Below are positions 35,460 through 45,080 of a stretch of DNA of 64,000 nucleotides, in pieces. Position 1 is the stretch's first letter; each line of letters opens with the position of its first letter. The stretch is from assembly GCF_004087835.1 (NCBI RefSeq), contig NZ_CP035119.1, positions 930,001 to 994,000 of the forward strand, read 5' to 3'. Position numbers and translations under genes: made by a program. This DNA is from Halorussus pelagicus (GTDB lineage: Archaea > Halobacteriota > Halobacteria > Halobacteriales > Haladaptataceae). Below the pieces are notes generated by a model. The model was not told the origin of the DNA, did no database searches, and was given only the letters and a program-made list of their open reading frames with translations.

Positions 35460-35573
35460 ACGGTTTTCAAAAGTGATTGGACTTGTTAAATCTACGTCAG
35501 ACGGAGAGCGGACGCGAGACCGACATCTGACACACTTGCCGATTTTCGCCAGTCCAACTGCCTCCTGTGTCCG

Positions 35574-36686
35574 TCAGACGCCGCCGCTCAGTTGAAGGTA
35601 CATCGCGCCGAAGACGACGGCGTCGTACGTGCCGTGAATCAGTGCCGGGACGGTGACGTTGTCCGTCTTCAGATACGTCGCACCGAGCACGAACGAGAGA
35701 CAGAAGATGACCGCGAGCGTGCTGGCGAGCGACGCGAAGTCCGACGCCCCGGCGGAGTAGGCCGGGATGTGGGCCAGCGAGAACGCTACGCTACCGACGA
35801 CCACTGCACCCCACCCGCCGAAGGTGTCATAGAGTTCATTCTGGATGATGTTTCGGTAGAGCAACTCCTCGCCGGGACCGATGATGAGCCACGCCGCCGG
35901 AATCATCAACAGCAGGACGCTCGCGTTGCCCGCTGCTGTCTGCTGGATGTTGTGGTTCGCGGTACCCACGCCGAGTTCCGTGAGGACGACGGAGATGACC
36001 GACTGGAGAGCGAATATCGCAACGACGCCGCCGACCGTGTATCCCACGTCTCGAACGGAAGGAATCCGAAAGTCGAGGTGCGCGAGCGTCTTGTCGCTCC
36101 ACTGGAAGTAGACGAGCGCGACGGTTCCGGTTCCCAGTCCAAGCGCGACCGAACTGAGCGCGAGTCGGACCGCAGTGCCGGGTTCGCCGGGGACGACTCC
36201 GGCGGCGACGGTCACGAGCAGACTTCCCCACATGGCGATGGCGAACAGTCCCGCGTAGCCGACCGCGAGGCTCCAGCTGGCCGCTTTGGCGGCCTGTCGG
36301 AGCGAGTCGGGGTATCCTCGGCCGTCACCGTAGGCCGCGATGACCCCACCGACGCCGCCGAGGAACGCGAGTCCGACGCCCCACGGCGAGAGCGTCGAGG
36401 GGAATTCGACGACGAGCGCGCTTTCACCGGCGAGCGCGCCCGCAGTTGCGACAGCCGCGTAGCCGACGATACCGAAACTGGCGACGCCAGCGGTCAGCGA
36501 CCCCGAGGCCCGGCCGAGCAGGTCGTGGCGTCGGAGCGAGAACGCCCCGAACGCGGTCCCCGCGAGAACCGCGAGGACGACGTTCTCGACGGGTCCGACG
36601 CCGGTCGTACCCCACGGGAACGCGGCGGCCGCAAGCGCGAGGGCTGCCACCGCGACGCCGACGGTCGCAGCAGAACGGTCTTCCAT
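35574..36686 (-). CDS. CPBP-family intramembrane glutamic protease
   Basis: This 370-residue protein has many membrane helices. The Rce1/CPBP signature is GPGEELLYRNIIQNELY (catalytic Glu pair and Arg), then VAFSLAHIPAYSAG (His) and LIHGTYDAVVFG (second His). Family members cleave prenylated proteins in eukaryotes. Prokaryotic ones are tied to peptide processing, including some bacteriocin maturation or immunity. The extended N-terminal hydrophobic half is longer than the minimal domain. The substrate is unknown. Confidence 0.9.
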   Translation of the reverse strand: MEDRSAATVGVAVAALALAAAAFPWGTTGVGPVENVVLAVLAGTAFGAFSLRRHDLLGRASGSLTAGVASFGIVGYAAVATAGALAGESALVVEFPSTLSPWGVGLAFLGGVGGVIAAYGDGRGYPDSLRQAAKAASWSLAVGYAGLFAIAMWGSLLVTVAAGVVPGEPGTAVRLALSSVALGLGTGTVALVYFQWSDKTLAHLDFRIPSVRDVGYTVGGVVAIFALQSVISVVLTELGVGTANHNIQQTAAGNASVLLLMIPAAWLIIGPGEELLYRNIIQNELYDTFGGWGAVVVGSVAFSLAHIPAYSAGASDFASLASTLAVIFCLSFVLGATYLKTDNVTVPALIHGTYDAVVFGAMYLQLSGGV

Positions 36687-36779
36687 GCCTGCAAGAACGG
36701 ACGGCCGGGCTAAAGTCCCTGTGTTTGCGCGCTACAAAGAACGGCCGTCGAAGAACAGCTACTCAGCTCCGAAGAGGGA

Positions 36780-38072
36780 TTACTCCACCGTCAGCGTCGT
36801 CTTTTCGGCCACGGCGTCGGCCTCCTCGAAGTCGCCGCCGCCGAGCAGTCCGCGGGCCGCCTTCTTGCCCCACTCGACCGCTGGCTGAGTGAACGTCGAA
36901 ACGTCGGCGAGTTCCCCGTAGAGGACGCAGGCGGTCTCCATGCCGTAGAGGAGTTCGCCGAGGCTTCGCTCGTCCACGCGGTCGATTTCGACCCGGACGT
37001 TCGGTTGTCCCGCTTCCGCGAGGCTTGCTTCGGTAGCCTCGAACTCGGCGTCGAGCAGGTCGCCGAGCGACGACCCGCCGAGATACGAGAGACCGTCGAG
37101 GTCGGTCTCGGGGATGTCGCGGTCGGCCCGGTTCTCCGGGCGGACGAGCGTGACGAGTTTGTCGCGGGGACCCGCACGGTAGAGTTGGAGTTGGGAGTGC
37201 TGATCGGTCGCGCCGAGCGCGCGGGCAGGGGTCTGTCCCCGGCCGTCCTTCCCGAGACTCTCGGCCCACAACTGGGCGAACCACTCGGCGAACGTCTCCA
37301 GCGACTCGGCGTAGGGCATCATCGCGTTGACCGCCGCGCCGCGCTCTTCGAGGGCGTAGGAGACCGCGCCGTAGGCGTAGGCCGGGGAGTCGTACAGCGA
37401 CCCCGCGAGGCGGTCGGCCTCGTCGCTCGCGCCCGCCAGAATCGCGTCGAGGTCGTGGCCCTGTATCGCGGCGCAGGCCAGTCCGACCGTCGAGAGGACC
37501 GAAAACCGGCCGGGCACGCCGTCGGGCACGTCGAGCGCAGGCAGGTCCTCCTTCTCGGCGAGTCGCCGGAGATTGCCCGCTTGACCGGTCGTGACGAAGG
37601 TCCGGTCGGTCCAATCGACGCCCGCATCGGCCATCGCCTCGCGGACGACGAGGAAGTTGGCCAGCGTCTCGGCGGTGGTGCCCGAGCGCGAGACAACGTT
37701 GACTGCGGTGGAGTCGAGCGGGAGCGAATCCAGCAGGCGAGAGACGTGTTCGGAGTCCACGTTGTCGAGGAAGTAGGCGTCCGTCTCGGAGGGCAGGCCG
37801 CGGGCGAGGGTGGCCGCGCCGAGTGCCGACCCCCCGATGCCGACGGTCAGGACCGCCTCGGCGTCTGCGAAGGGTTCGACCGCGGCCCGAATCGCGTCGG
37901 GGTCGGCGGTCTCGGGCAGGTTCAGCGCGGCGTAGCCGTGTTCGGCGTTCGCCATGCCGTGCTCGATTCGGTCGTGAGCGTCGGCGACTCGCTCGTCTAA
38001 CTCGTCGAGTTCGGTGCGGGAGAGGCCGGGGTCGGCGACCTCCGAGAGTGCGTTACCGAGGTCTACGCGCAT
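36780..38072 (-). CDS. pgi: glucose-6-phosphate isomerase
   Basis: This 430-residue enzyme of the SIS-domain PGI family interconverts glucose-6-phosphate and fructose-6-phosphate. The motifs TVGIGGSALGAATLA and VVSRSGTTAETLANFLV mark the phosphosugar sites. Further residues such as DQHSQLQLYRAGP supply the catalytic His region. Its product is the GlmS substrate, though it lies 10 kb from glmS and is a normal core gene. Confidence 0.95.
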   Translation of the reverse strand: MRVDLGNALSEVADPGLSRTELDELDERVADAHDRIEHGMANAEHGYAALNLPETADPDAIRAAVEPFADAEAVLTVGIGGSALGAATLARGLPSETDAYFLDNVDSEHVSRLLDSLPLDSTAVNVVSRSGTTAETLANFLVVREAMADAGVDWTDRTFVTTGQAGNLRRLAEKEDLPALDVPDGVPGRFSVLSTVGLACAAIQGHDLDAILAGASDEADRLAGSLYDSPAYAYGAVSYALEERGAAVNAMMPYAESLETFAEWFAQLWAESLGKDGRGQTPARALGATDQHSQLQLYRAGPRDKLVTLVRPENRADRDIPETDLDGLSYLGGSSLGDLLDAEFEATEASLAEAGQPNVRVEIDRVDERSLGELLYGMETACVLYGELADVSTFTQPAVEWGKKAARGLLGGGDFEEADAVAEKTTLTVE

Positions 38073-38172
38073 ACGTCAGACCGAGACGGGACGAACCAAA
38101 AATGGGCCGGTCCCGCGAACGTCGCCGTCGGCATCGCACGGCTTATTGGCGGCCCTTCCCAAGAGCAGACCG

Positions 38173-38691
38173 ATGCCGGATTCGACTGCCGACGGGTCTC
38201 GAAGCCTCGTCGTCGGCGCGTTCCGCCGGACGTTCGCCCACACCGAGTCTCGACTCCTCAAGACGTACGTCCTGGTCAGCGCGCTCCTCGGCGGGTTGCT
38301 CACGCTCTTGCTCCTGCTCGCGCTCCCAGTCTGGGTGCTCGAAACCGCTGGCGGGTCGGTGCTCGCCACTTTTTCGCGGGCGTTCCTCATCGTCGGGGGC
38401 GTCCTGTTGCTGGTCGCGCTGGTCGCGCCGGTCGTCTTGGCCGGGCGGCGACACGCCCGCGGCACCGCGAGCGCCCGCGCCGACGTGTCGCTCGCGCTCG
38501 CTGGCTACCTGTTCGTGCTGTCGCTGTACGCCTCGCTTCTCATCTCCGCGCCGCCGGACCAGCGCGGTGCCCCGCCCGCGCTTCTCGCGCCCGCGGTGGA
38601 GTTCCTCTACTCGTTGCCCACCACGTTCGCGGTCGCGCCGCCGCTCGTCGCGGCGGCGCTCATCGGCGTCGTGTATCGAGTCGCGCGGTAG
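38173..38691 (+). CDS. hypothetical membrane protein
   Basis: The ATG at 38173 gives 172 residues. The longer frame starting at 38014 overlaps pgi and is rejected. Four hydrophobic segments are visible (VLVSALLGGLLTLLLLLALPV, FLIVGGVLLLVALVAPVVLAG, LALAGYLFVLSLYASLLI and VAPPLVAAALIGVVY). An N-terminal amphipathic RTFAHTESRLLK precedes them. No family was recognised. It is divergent from pgi. Confidence 0.75.
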   Translation: MPDSTADGSRSLVVGAFRRTFAHTESRLLKTYVLVSALLGGLLTLLLLLALPVWVLETAGGSVLATFSRAFLIVGGVLLLVALVAPVVLAGRRHARGTASARADVSLALAGYLFVLSLYASLLISAPPDQRGAPPALLAPAVEFLYSLPTTFAVAPPLVAAALIGVVYRVAR

Positions 38692-38795
38692 CGACGTAGA
38701 AATCGAAGGGAGCGCCGGGCCGAACGACCTCCGTTCTCGCGGCCGTCGGAACCGCAAACGCAACCGGGAAAAGCGGGGCGTCCGTACGCCGACCC

Positions 38796-39275
38796 ATGAG
38801 CGACACCGACACCGAGGAAAAGACCAGCACCTTCCTCGTCACGCACGCCGAGGGCGATTCGGCGATTCTCAAGGACGTACATGACGGGCAGGTCCACACC
38901 CTCTCGTCGAACCCCGGCGTCGAGGAGACCGACGCCGTCGAAGCGACCGTCGCGCCCGACCCCCCGATGAACGTGACGTGGTCGGTCGTGGAAGTGGCCG
39001 AGCGCCGTGACCTCTCGACCGAACGAAGCGACGAACCGCCGACTGTCCACGAGCGCGACATCGCCGACGAGCAGGCGGTCGGCGAGATTACCCGGACCGA
39101 GCGCGCTGGCGACGGCGAGATTCACGTCCTCACGGTGCCTCCGGAGGACACCGAGGACGCCGTGGACGACGTGTTAGACGACGCGAGTACGCTCTCGCGG
39201 GCGGCTAGACTCGGCGTTTCGCGCGTCGAAGTCCGGGCCGAGGACGGCGTCGTCAGCGTCCGCTACATGCCATAG
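38796..39275 (+). CDS. DUF5812-like conserved haloarchaeal protein
   Basis: This 159-residue soluble protein begins with an acidic tail followed by TSTFLVTHAEGDSAILKDV and HDGQVHTLSSNPG. It ends LSRAARLGVSRVEVRAEDG. The order of these segments recalls the haloarchaeal DUF5812 family. No catalytic motif is visible. It converges closely (five bases) with the gene that follows on the other strand. Confidence 0.7.
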   Translation: MSDTDTEEKTSTFLVTHAEGDSAILKDVHDGQVHTLSSNPGVEETDAVEATVAPDPPMNVTWSVVEVAERRDLSTERSDEPPTVHERDIADEQAVGEITRTERAGDGEIHVLTVPPEDTEDAVDDVLDDASTLSRAARLGVSRVEVRAEDGVVSVRYMP

Positions 39276-39280
39276 TCCGT

Positions 39281-39640
39281 CTACACCTCGTTCGGTCCGC
39301 CTTCGCTCTGGACCTGCCACCCGCCCTGAATCCCGCAGGCCCCCCGGACCTCCCACTCCACTTCGGTCTCGGGACCGAACGTCTCGCCGCCCTCGATTCG
39401 CTCGACTCGGAGGGGCACGTCCAGCGTACTGCCACAGCAGCCGACGCCGACGAACTCCTCCCACGAGTCGCCCTGCCGGATGCGGTGGGTCTTCGTCTTT
39501 CGGAGGTACGCGACGAACGCGCTCTTCTCGACCTGAAACCGGCCCCAGTCGCTCAAGTCTGCCGGATACGAGAGCACCACGCGCTCCGCGGGCGCGAGAT
39601 TGTCGTGTCGCTCGCTCAGGTCGTCGGTGTGAGTACCCAT
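39281..39640 (-). CDS. conserved hypothetical protein
   Basis: The ATG at 39640 gives 119 residues starting MGTHTDDLSERHDNLAPAER. Upstream codons in a longer frame look non-coding. Conserved features are FVGVGCCGSTLDVPLRVER and WEVRGACGIQGGWQVQSEGG, with paired cysteines that could bind metal. It is soluble and about the size of small haloarchaeal conserved proteins. Function is unknown. Confidence 0.7.
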   Translation of the reverse strand: MGTHTDDLSERHDNLAPAERVVLSYPADLSDWGRFQVEKSAFVAYLRKTKTHRIRQGDSWEEFVGVGCCGSTLDVPLRVERIEGGETFGPETEVEWEVRGACGIQGGWQVQSEGGPNEV

Positions 39641-39738
39641 GCGGGCGACTACGTGCCCGATACGTTTGGGTCTTCTTCCCACGAAATCGAGGCTTCGTCG
39701 CGGAAACGGGACCGTTCGCGGGACACTGGATAAGAACA

Positions 39739-39745
39739 CTTATTC
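39739..39745 (+). promoter_or_regulatory. TATA-like box for secFD
   Basis: CTTATTC lies about 30 bases before the secF ATG at 39772 and predicts a very short leader. Confidence 0.4.
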
Positions 39746-39771
39746 ACGGGCGTGCCACATTCCACACCCAT

Positions 39772-40653
39772 ATGGTAGCGTTCGAAGTGCCGGAGGTGGA
39801 CTACACCCAGTACACGAACCGGCAGTTGGCGGCGATTCCGCTCGCAATTCTCGCCGTCGCACTGCTGGTTGTCATCGGGTGGTACGTCGTTACCGGCGCA
39901 CCGGTACGGCTCGGAATGGAGTTTACTGGTGGCACGGAGCTACGGGTCCAGACTTCGACACCGCCCTCCGAAATCTCCGCGGCGTTCGGGACGGAAGCGT
40001 CCGTCACGCCCGTCCAGACCTCCGACAACACCTACATCGTGACGTTCCCGCCGGAGGCCGAGAACATCGGCCAGCAGGCGCGCAACAACTTACAACCGGT
40101 CCAAGGACAGTCAACGGCGGACATGGTAAAGTCCGTCCAAGGCACCTCCGCGAGCTTCGGCAGGGAGACCCAAGACCTCGCGCTGATGGGCATCGGCATC
40201 GCGTTCGTCGGGATGAGCGTCCTCGTATTCTTGATGTTCCGCACGTTCGTCCCCTCCATCGCGGTGGTCATCTCGGCGTTCAGCGACATCGTGATTCCGC
40301 TCGCGCTGATGAACCTGCTCGGCATCCCGCTGTCGCTGGGCACGGTCGCGGCCCTGCTGATGCTCATCGGGTACTCGGTTGACTCCGACATCCTGCTGAA
40401 CAACCACATCCTGCGCCGGTCGGGTGGCTTCTACGAATCGACCTACCGCGCGATGCGGACCGGCGTGACGATGACCGTCACCTCGCTATCGGCGATGGCC
40501 GTCATGGCGCTCGTCGCGTCGATATTCGGCATTGACCTCCTGCGCGACATCGGCATCGTCCTTGTCCTCGGACTGGCGACCGACCTCATGAACACCTACA
40601 TGCTCAACCTCAGCCTGCTTCGCTGGTACAAGTACGAGGGGGTGGCTCGATAA
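39772..40653 (+). CDS. secF: protein-export membrane protein SecF
   Basis: This 293-residue SecF subunit has six membrane helices and a periplasm-like loop between helices 1 and 2. The start region has LGMEFTGGTELRVQTS. The second half has LIGYSVDSDILLNNHILRR and TVTSLSAMAVMALVAS, typical of SecF. With SecD it uses the membrane gradient to complete Sec export. As is usual in haloarchaea, secF comes first. Its TAA shares one base with the secD ATG. Confidence 0.95.
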   Translation: MVAFEVPEVDYTQYTNRQLAAIPLAILAVALLVVIGWYVVTGAPVRLGMEFTGGTELRVQTSTPPSEISAAFGTEASVTPVQTSDNTYIVTFPPEAENIGQQARNNLQPVQGQSTADMVKSVQGTSASFGRETQDLALMGIGIAFVGMSVLVFLMFRTFVPSIAVVISAFSDIVIPLALMNLLGIPLSLGTVAALLMLIGYSVDSDILLNNHILRRSGGFYESTYRAMRTGVTMTVTSLSAMAVMALVASIFGIDLLRDIGIVLVLGLATDLMNTYMLNLSLLRWYKYEGVAR

Positions 40654-42236
40654 TGGATATCCGTGACAACTGGCGAGTCATCCTGCTCGCAGTGTTCCTC
40701 GTCGTCAGCGGGTTCGCACTCTTCGCGCCCGGCACCGGCGGTAGCGGCGGCGACACCGCCGCGAACGGCTCGGTCGTCGATCAGGCCAGCGACGGCCCGA
40801 GCAACCTCCAGTTCGGTCTCGAACTCTCGGGCGGCACCCGAATCCGCGCGCCCGTCAACGGTCTAACTGCCGAGGGCGTGGACGTGCCGCGCGCCACCGA
40901 CCCCGGAACCGTCGAGAAGCAGGTCGCCGGTAACCTCTCGAACGTCGCCGCCGCCGACGTGACTCTCCGACTCGCGCAGGCCTCCAACGAGACCACGACC
41001 GTCGAGGTACTCAGCGACAACGCGACGACCGGGGAGTTCGAGCAGGCGCTCGAACAGTCGGGCTACGACTACGAGAGCGTCCGGCAGGGCGTCACCGAAG
41101 AGACGCGTGGCACGGTCGTTCGCATCCTCCGTGACAAAATTTCGGAGGCGGGCCTCTCGGGCGGTCGCGTCCAGCAGGTCACGACCGCGAGCAACAAACA
41201 CTTCGTGGTCATCGAGATGCCCAACACCAACCGGACCGAGGTCGAGAACCTCGTGACCGAACGCGGTCAGGTGCAGGTCGTCGCTGGCTACCCGGTCCAG
41301 ACCGACAACGGGACCGAGCACCGCCGGACGCCACTGCTCACGCAGGGCGACTTCAGCAGTATCGGGACCGCACAGGAGAGTCGCCAGCTCGGCCCGAACG
41401 TCCCAGTCGTCCTGAACGGCGAGACCGCGCAGAACTTCTCTGATGCGATGCGGACGTTCGGCTTCACCAACGAGGGCGTCAACAACTGTCGCTATCGGCA
41501 GACGCCCGACGACCCCGGCCACTGCCTGTACACCGTCGTGGACGGCGAAACCGTCTACGCGGCCCACATGAGTCCGGACCTCGCTCAGACGTTCCGCCAA
41601 GAGAAGTTCACCCAGAGTCCGAACTTCGTCATGAGTACGACCAATATGTCCGAGGCGCGCGCGCTCCAGATTCACCTGAACGCCGGTTCGCTCCCGGCCT
41701 CGCTGAACATGGACGAGGGCACGTCGTACTTCCTCGCGCCGAGTCTGGCCGAGGAGTTCAAGCTCTACTCGTTCATCACGGGTCTCGTCGCGGTCGCCGC
41801 GGTCAGCCTCGTCGTCTTCCTCCGGTACGGTGACCCGAAGGTCGCCGCCCCGATGCTGGTGACGGCGCTCTCGGAGGTCGTCATCCTCCTTGGGTTCGCC
41901 GCGGCCATTCAACTGCCGCTTGACCTCAGCCACATCGCCGGGTTCATCGCGGTCATCGGGACCGGGGTGGACGACCTCATCATCATCGCCGACGAGGTGA
42001 TGTCCGAGGGCGATGTCAACTCCTCGCGGGTCTTCCAGAATCGCTTCCGGAAGGCGTTCTGGGTCATCGGCGCGGCCGCCGCGACGACCATCATCGCCAT
42101 GAGTCCGCTGGCCGTCCTCTCGCTGGGCGACCTGCAGGGCTTCGCCATCATCACCATCCTCGGCGTCCTCATCGGCGTGCTGGTGACGCGTCCGGCGTAC
42201 GGTGACATCCTGCGGAGCCTGCTGACGGATAAATAG
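40653..42236 (+). CDS. secD: protein-export membrane protein SecD
   Basis: This 527-residue SecD partner of SecF starts within the secF stop (TAATG). Features are the first helix (ILLAVFLVVSGFALF), LQFGLELSGGTRIRAPVNG in the extracytoplasmic P1 domain, LPASLNMDEGTSYFLAPSL, and IAGFIAVIGTGVDDLIIIADE in the transmembrane core. That last segment includes the acidic residues needed for proton-linked function. Confidence 0.95.
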   Translation: MDIRDNWRVILLAVFLVVSGFALFAPGTGGSGGDTAANGSVVDQASDGPSNLQFGLELSGGTRIRAPVNGLTAEGVDVPRATDPGTVEKQVAGNLSNVAAADVTLRLAQASNETTTVEVLSDNATTGEFEQALEQSGYDYESVRQGVTEETRGTVVRILRDKISEAGLSGGRVQQVTTASNKHFVVIEMPNTNRTEVENLVTERGQVQVVAGYPVQTDNGTEHRRTPLLTQGDFSSIGTAQESRQLGPNVPVVLNGETAQNFSDAMRTFGFTNEGVNNCRYRQTPDDPGHCLYTVVDGETVYAAHMSPDLAQTFRQEKFTQSPNFVMSTTNMSEARALQIHLNAGSLPASLNMDEGTSYFLAPSLAEEFKLYSFITGLVAVAAVSLVVFLRYGDPKVAAPMLVTALSEVVILLGFAAAIQLPLDLSHIAGFIAVIGTGVDDLIIIADEVMSEGDVNSSRVFQNRFRKAFWVIGAAAATTIIAMSPLAVLSLGDLQGFAIITILGVLIGVLVTRPAYGDILRSLLTDK

Positions 42237-42271
42237 CGAACTGTTTCGTCTTCCGACTTTCTCGACTATTC

Positions 42272-42415
42272 ATGACTATGAACGAACCGAAACGGAACGA
42301 CGATTTGGAGGAGGGATACCGCCGTCGGACGGACCGTGACCGCTGGATTACGGCTCTATTCGATACAGTTGCCCGAAAGGCGGACGAGGAACTCGGTGGC
42401 GTACCGAACTGGTAA
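42272..42415 (+). CDS. small hypothetical protein
   Basis: This 47-residue frame begins MTMNEPKRNDDLEEGY, continues RRRTDRDRWITALFDTVARK and ends ADEELGGVPNW. A second ATG two codons in is an alternative start. Codon usage is haloarchaeal, and the frame starts 35 bases after secD on the same strand. The protein is probably helical and soluble. No family was recognised. Confidence 0.5.
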   Translation: MTMNEPKRNDDLEEGYRRRTDRDRWITALFDTVARKADEELGGVPNW

Positions 42416-42502
42416 TCCCGCCGCTCCGAGACGATAGACGCTCCTCCTCGCGTTCTTCGACGGACTGCTTTCCCGCCCGGTACTCTCTCAGCAAGTGCCA
42501 CG

Positions 42503-42660
42503 ATGAGACATCTCCGACAGGGAGCTAGAACGCGCCGTCCAGCGTGCGGTCCGCGCCGAAATCGACAGTCTCATCGGCGGATTCTTCTGCACTGTCGTCT
42601 CGTTCGTCGGTATCTACGCAGGGTTCGGTCTCGTTGCGATGAGGTTCAACGCGACGAGGT
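42503..42660 (+). pseudogene. remnant of a small membrane-protein gene
   Basis: After a TGA at 42504-42506 the frame reads DISDRELERAVQRAVRAEID then SLIGGFFCTVVSFVGIYAG and FGLVAM. An amphipathic helix precedes a clear membrane helix, with good codon bias. No usable start is in frame. An ATG at 42503 lies in another frame, and the sequence then runs into the 3' end of rnhB. It looks like a 5'-frameshifted and 3'-truncated small membrane-protein gene. Confidence 0.4.
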
Positions 42661-42707
42661 GGAACGTCGTCGCAGTCACCGTCCGGTCCCGACGAACTCG
42701 ACACCGC

Positions 42708-43373
42708 TTAAAAGTCCCCCAACCCCGACTGCTCGGCGGCGGCCAGCACGTCCTCGCAGGTAGACCAACTCCGGCGCGCACAGTCGGGGAGTTCGCCCCG
42801 CTCGGCGACGAACGTCTCCAGAAACTCGCGGGTGGTCGAGTCGCCCGGATAGCCTGACCCCAACTCGCCGAGTTCCGGGCCGTACTCGTCGGCGTACGCC
42901 TCCGCGAGCGCCGCGACGTGGGCGTCGCGTTCGACCTTCGCCACGATGCTGGCCGCGCCAACCACGGGGTAGGTCTCGTCGGCACCGTGTTCCGCGGTCA
43001 ACTCGACGCTCTCAGAGACTCCGTCGGCGACGCGACGGGCGAATCGCTGTTCGCTGGTGTCGCCAGCGTCTGCGATGCCCTCTGCGCCGTCGTCGCCCTC
43101 GACCACCTGCGTTACTGCCTCGGCGTGGGCCGCCACGGTGAGCGTGTTCATGTCGGTCTCGCCGTCGATGCGCTCGACCGGAATCTCGGCGACGCCGACG
43201 CCGACGCGGTCGTCAGCGCGCAGTTCGGCCGCGATTTCCTCCCGGCGCGCGGGCGCGACGTTCTTCGAGTCGTCGATTCCCGCGGGGAGGTCGGCCGGGT
43301 CGGCGACACGGACCGCGGCGGCGAACATCGACCCCAGCACCGGTCCCTTCCCGGCCTCGTCTACTCCGAACAC
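42708..43373 (-). CDS. rnhB: ribonuclease HII
   Basis: This 221-residue enzyme removes ribonucleotides and RNA primers from RNA-DNA hybrids. The catalytic acids lie in FGVDEAGKGPVLGSMFAA, in GIDDSKNVAPARRE, and in the later YPVVGAASIVAKVERDAHVA region. The C-terminal ELGSGYPGDSTTREFLETF is typical of archaeal RNase HII. The start and length are standard. Confidence 0.95.
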   Translation of the reverse strand: MFGVDEAGKGPVLGSMFAAAVRVADPADLPAGIDDSKNVAPARREEIAAELRADDRVGVGVAEIPVERIDGETDMNTLTVAAHAEAVTQVVEGDDGAEGIADAGDTSEQRFARRVADGVSESVELTAEHGADETYPVVGAASIVAKVERDAHVAALAEAYADEYGPELGELGSGYPGDSTTREFLETFVAERGELPDCARRSWSTCEDVLAAAEQSGLGDF

Positions 43374-43496
43374 GCTCTCGAAATCCGCGTCGGAGTAATT
43401 GGCTCTTTCGATGGACTCGAACCGGCGTGGAAGCTCGCTCGCCAGTCGCCACAGATGAAAACTACTTTACTTTCGATTCGAAATAGGTCAACCAAC

Positions 43497-44939
43497 GTGC
43501 GACGCTTCCCGAACCCCGTGCGACTGCTCATCCTCGCGGTCGGCCACGCGCTCGCGCGCGTCGGTCTCGTCTCTTCGGAGCGAGTTCGCCGGACGACCGA
43601 CCTCGCGTGGCCCCGCATCGTCACCGGTCTCGCGCGCATGTCGAAAAACGCCGTGGACGTGGCGATGGTCGGACTGGCGGTCGGACCCGTCGCCATCGCC
43701 GGAATCGGCTTCGCCAGTCCCTACTGGGGCGTCGCGTTCTCGCTGGGCGGCGGTCTCGCTGGCGGGACCATCGCGCTGGTCTCCCAGCGGTTCGGCGCGG
43801 AGGCCTACGACGACCTCGCGCTCGCGGTCCGGGCCAGCGCGCTCGTTGTCCTCGCTGTCTCGCTCCCAGTCGCGGCGGCCTTCTTGCTCGCTCCCGTCCG
43901 ACTCATCTCGGTCATGACCGACGACCCGCGAGCCATCGAACTCGGTGCGACCTACCTCCGAATTCTCTCGGTCGGCGTCCCCTTCGCGGCGCTCAATCTC
44001 GTGGGAAGCCGCATCTACATCGGCGCGGATGACTCGTGGACGCCGATGATAGTCCGCGGCGGCGGCGCGCTCGCCAATATCGTCCTGAGCGGGGTTCTCA
44101 TCTTCGGGTTCGGCATGGGCGTCACCGGGGCCGCGGTGGGAACCGTGCTGTCGAACGTCCTCGTCACGGGGACGTTCCTCGCAGGTCTCGTCGCTGGACG
44201 ACTCCCCGGTCTCGGCGACCTCCCCGTGCAGGTGAGTCCGGCGGGCACCTACTACGACCGCGAGACTGTCGCGGACTTGGTGCGCATCGGTCTCCCGGTC
44301 GTCGGTCGAAACGGCGTCTGGACGGTCGCCAAGTTCCCCATGCTGGCCATCGTCGGCCTGTTCGGCCCGAGCGTCGTCGCCGCCTACGTCATCGCACGGC
44401 GCATCTGGGGGCTGATGAACACGCCCGGTTGGGGCTTCGGACTCGCCTCCAGCAGTCTCGTCGGGCAGGAACTCGGCGAGGGCAACGAACTGGAAGCGGA
44501 GGCCTACGCCCGCGACATCGTTGCCTTCTCGGTCGCAACCTACGTCGTCGCGGCGATTCTCGTTGGTCTCTTCGCCGAACCCATCGTCGGCCTGTTCGTC
44601 GGTGAGAGCGGCGACGCGACGATTCCGGTCGCCGTCGCGCTGGTGTACGCGGCCTGCGTCGCCGCCGTCGCACAGGGTGTCAAGTCTGCCACCGCAGGAC
44701 CGCTCGACGCCAGCGGCGACACGCGCTGGACGTTCTACAGTCAACTCCTCGGGATGTTCGGCGTCGCCATCCCCGTCGCGTATCTCGGTGCGACCACGTC
44801 GCTCGGACTGGTGGGTCTCTACCTCTCGTTCGTCGCCGAGACGACGATCCCGGCGCTCATCAACTATCACCGATTCGCCACCGGCAAGTGGAAGGCCATC
44901 AGTCGGGAGTTCCGGCCGGGTGCGTCGGCCGACGACTGA
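43497..44939 (+). CDS. MATE-family efflux transporter
   Basis: The GTG at 43497 (VRRFPNPVRLLILAVGH) gives 480 residues, close to the family norm. ATG at 43455 is an alternative, and the longer frame over rnhB is rejected. About twelve helices are seen, with MATE features VAMVGLAVGPVAIAGIGFASP, ALVSQRFGAEAYDDLA, SRIYIGADDSWTPMIV and SLVGQELGEGNELEA. Such transporters exchange cations for drugs or metabolites. A hairpin terminator follows at 44968-44996. Confidence 0.9.
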   Translation: MRRFPNPVRLLILAVGHALARVGLVSSERVRRTTDLAWPRIVTGLARMSKNAVDVAMVGLAVGPVAIAGIGFASPYWGVAFSLGGGLAGGTIALVSQRFGAEAYDDLALAVRASALVVLAVSLPVAAAFLLAPVRLISVMTDDPRAIELGATYLRILSVGVPFAALNLVGSRIYIGADDSWTPMIVRGGGALANIVLSGVLIFGFGMGVTGAAVGTVLSNVLVTGTFLAGLVAGRLPGLGDLPVQVSPAGTYYDRETVADLVRIGLPVVGRNGVWTVAKFPMLAIVGLFGPSVVAAYVIARRIWGLMNTPGWGFGLASSSLVGQELGEGNELEAEAYARDIVAFSVATYVVAAILVGLFAEPIVGLFVGESGDATIPVAVALVYAACVAAVAQGVKSATAGPLDASGDTRWTFYSQLLGMFGVAIPVAYLGATTSLGLVGLYLSFVAETTIPALINYHRFATGKWKAISREFRPGASADD

Positions 44940-44967
44940 TCGAATCGGTGCGACCGACGCGAGAGCG

Positions 44968-44996
44968 TCGCCGCGTTCGCGCGGCGAACGCGGCGA
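44968..44996 (+). terminator. hairpin terminator after MATE gene
   Basis: A perfect 13-base stem (TCGCCGCGTTCGC with GCGAACGCGGCGA) has a three-base loop. It is followed by TTTCATTTC, 28 bases after the MATE stop. Confidence 0.6.
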
Positions 44997-45080
44997 TTTC
45001 ATTTCGACGCCGATGGCACAAGACGCGCGTCTGACGGTCGTCTGCCGGTGTTTGATACGGTTGACAATCGTACAGAAACT

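Noticed and set aside
35592-36713. A 373-residue frame opposite the CPBP protease gene
   Set aside because: It is highly charged and repetitive, the expected complement of membrane-helix codons, without motifs.
42918-43496. N-terminal extension of the MATE transporter over rnhB
   Set aside because: This part is the complement of rnhB; the transporter has a normal start and length from 43497.
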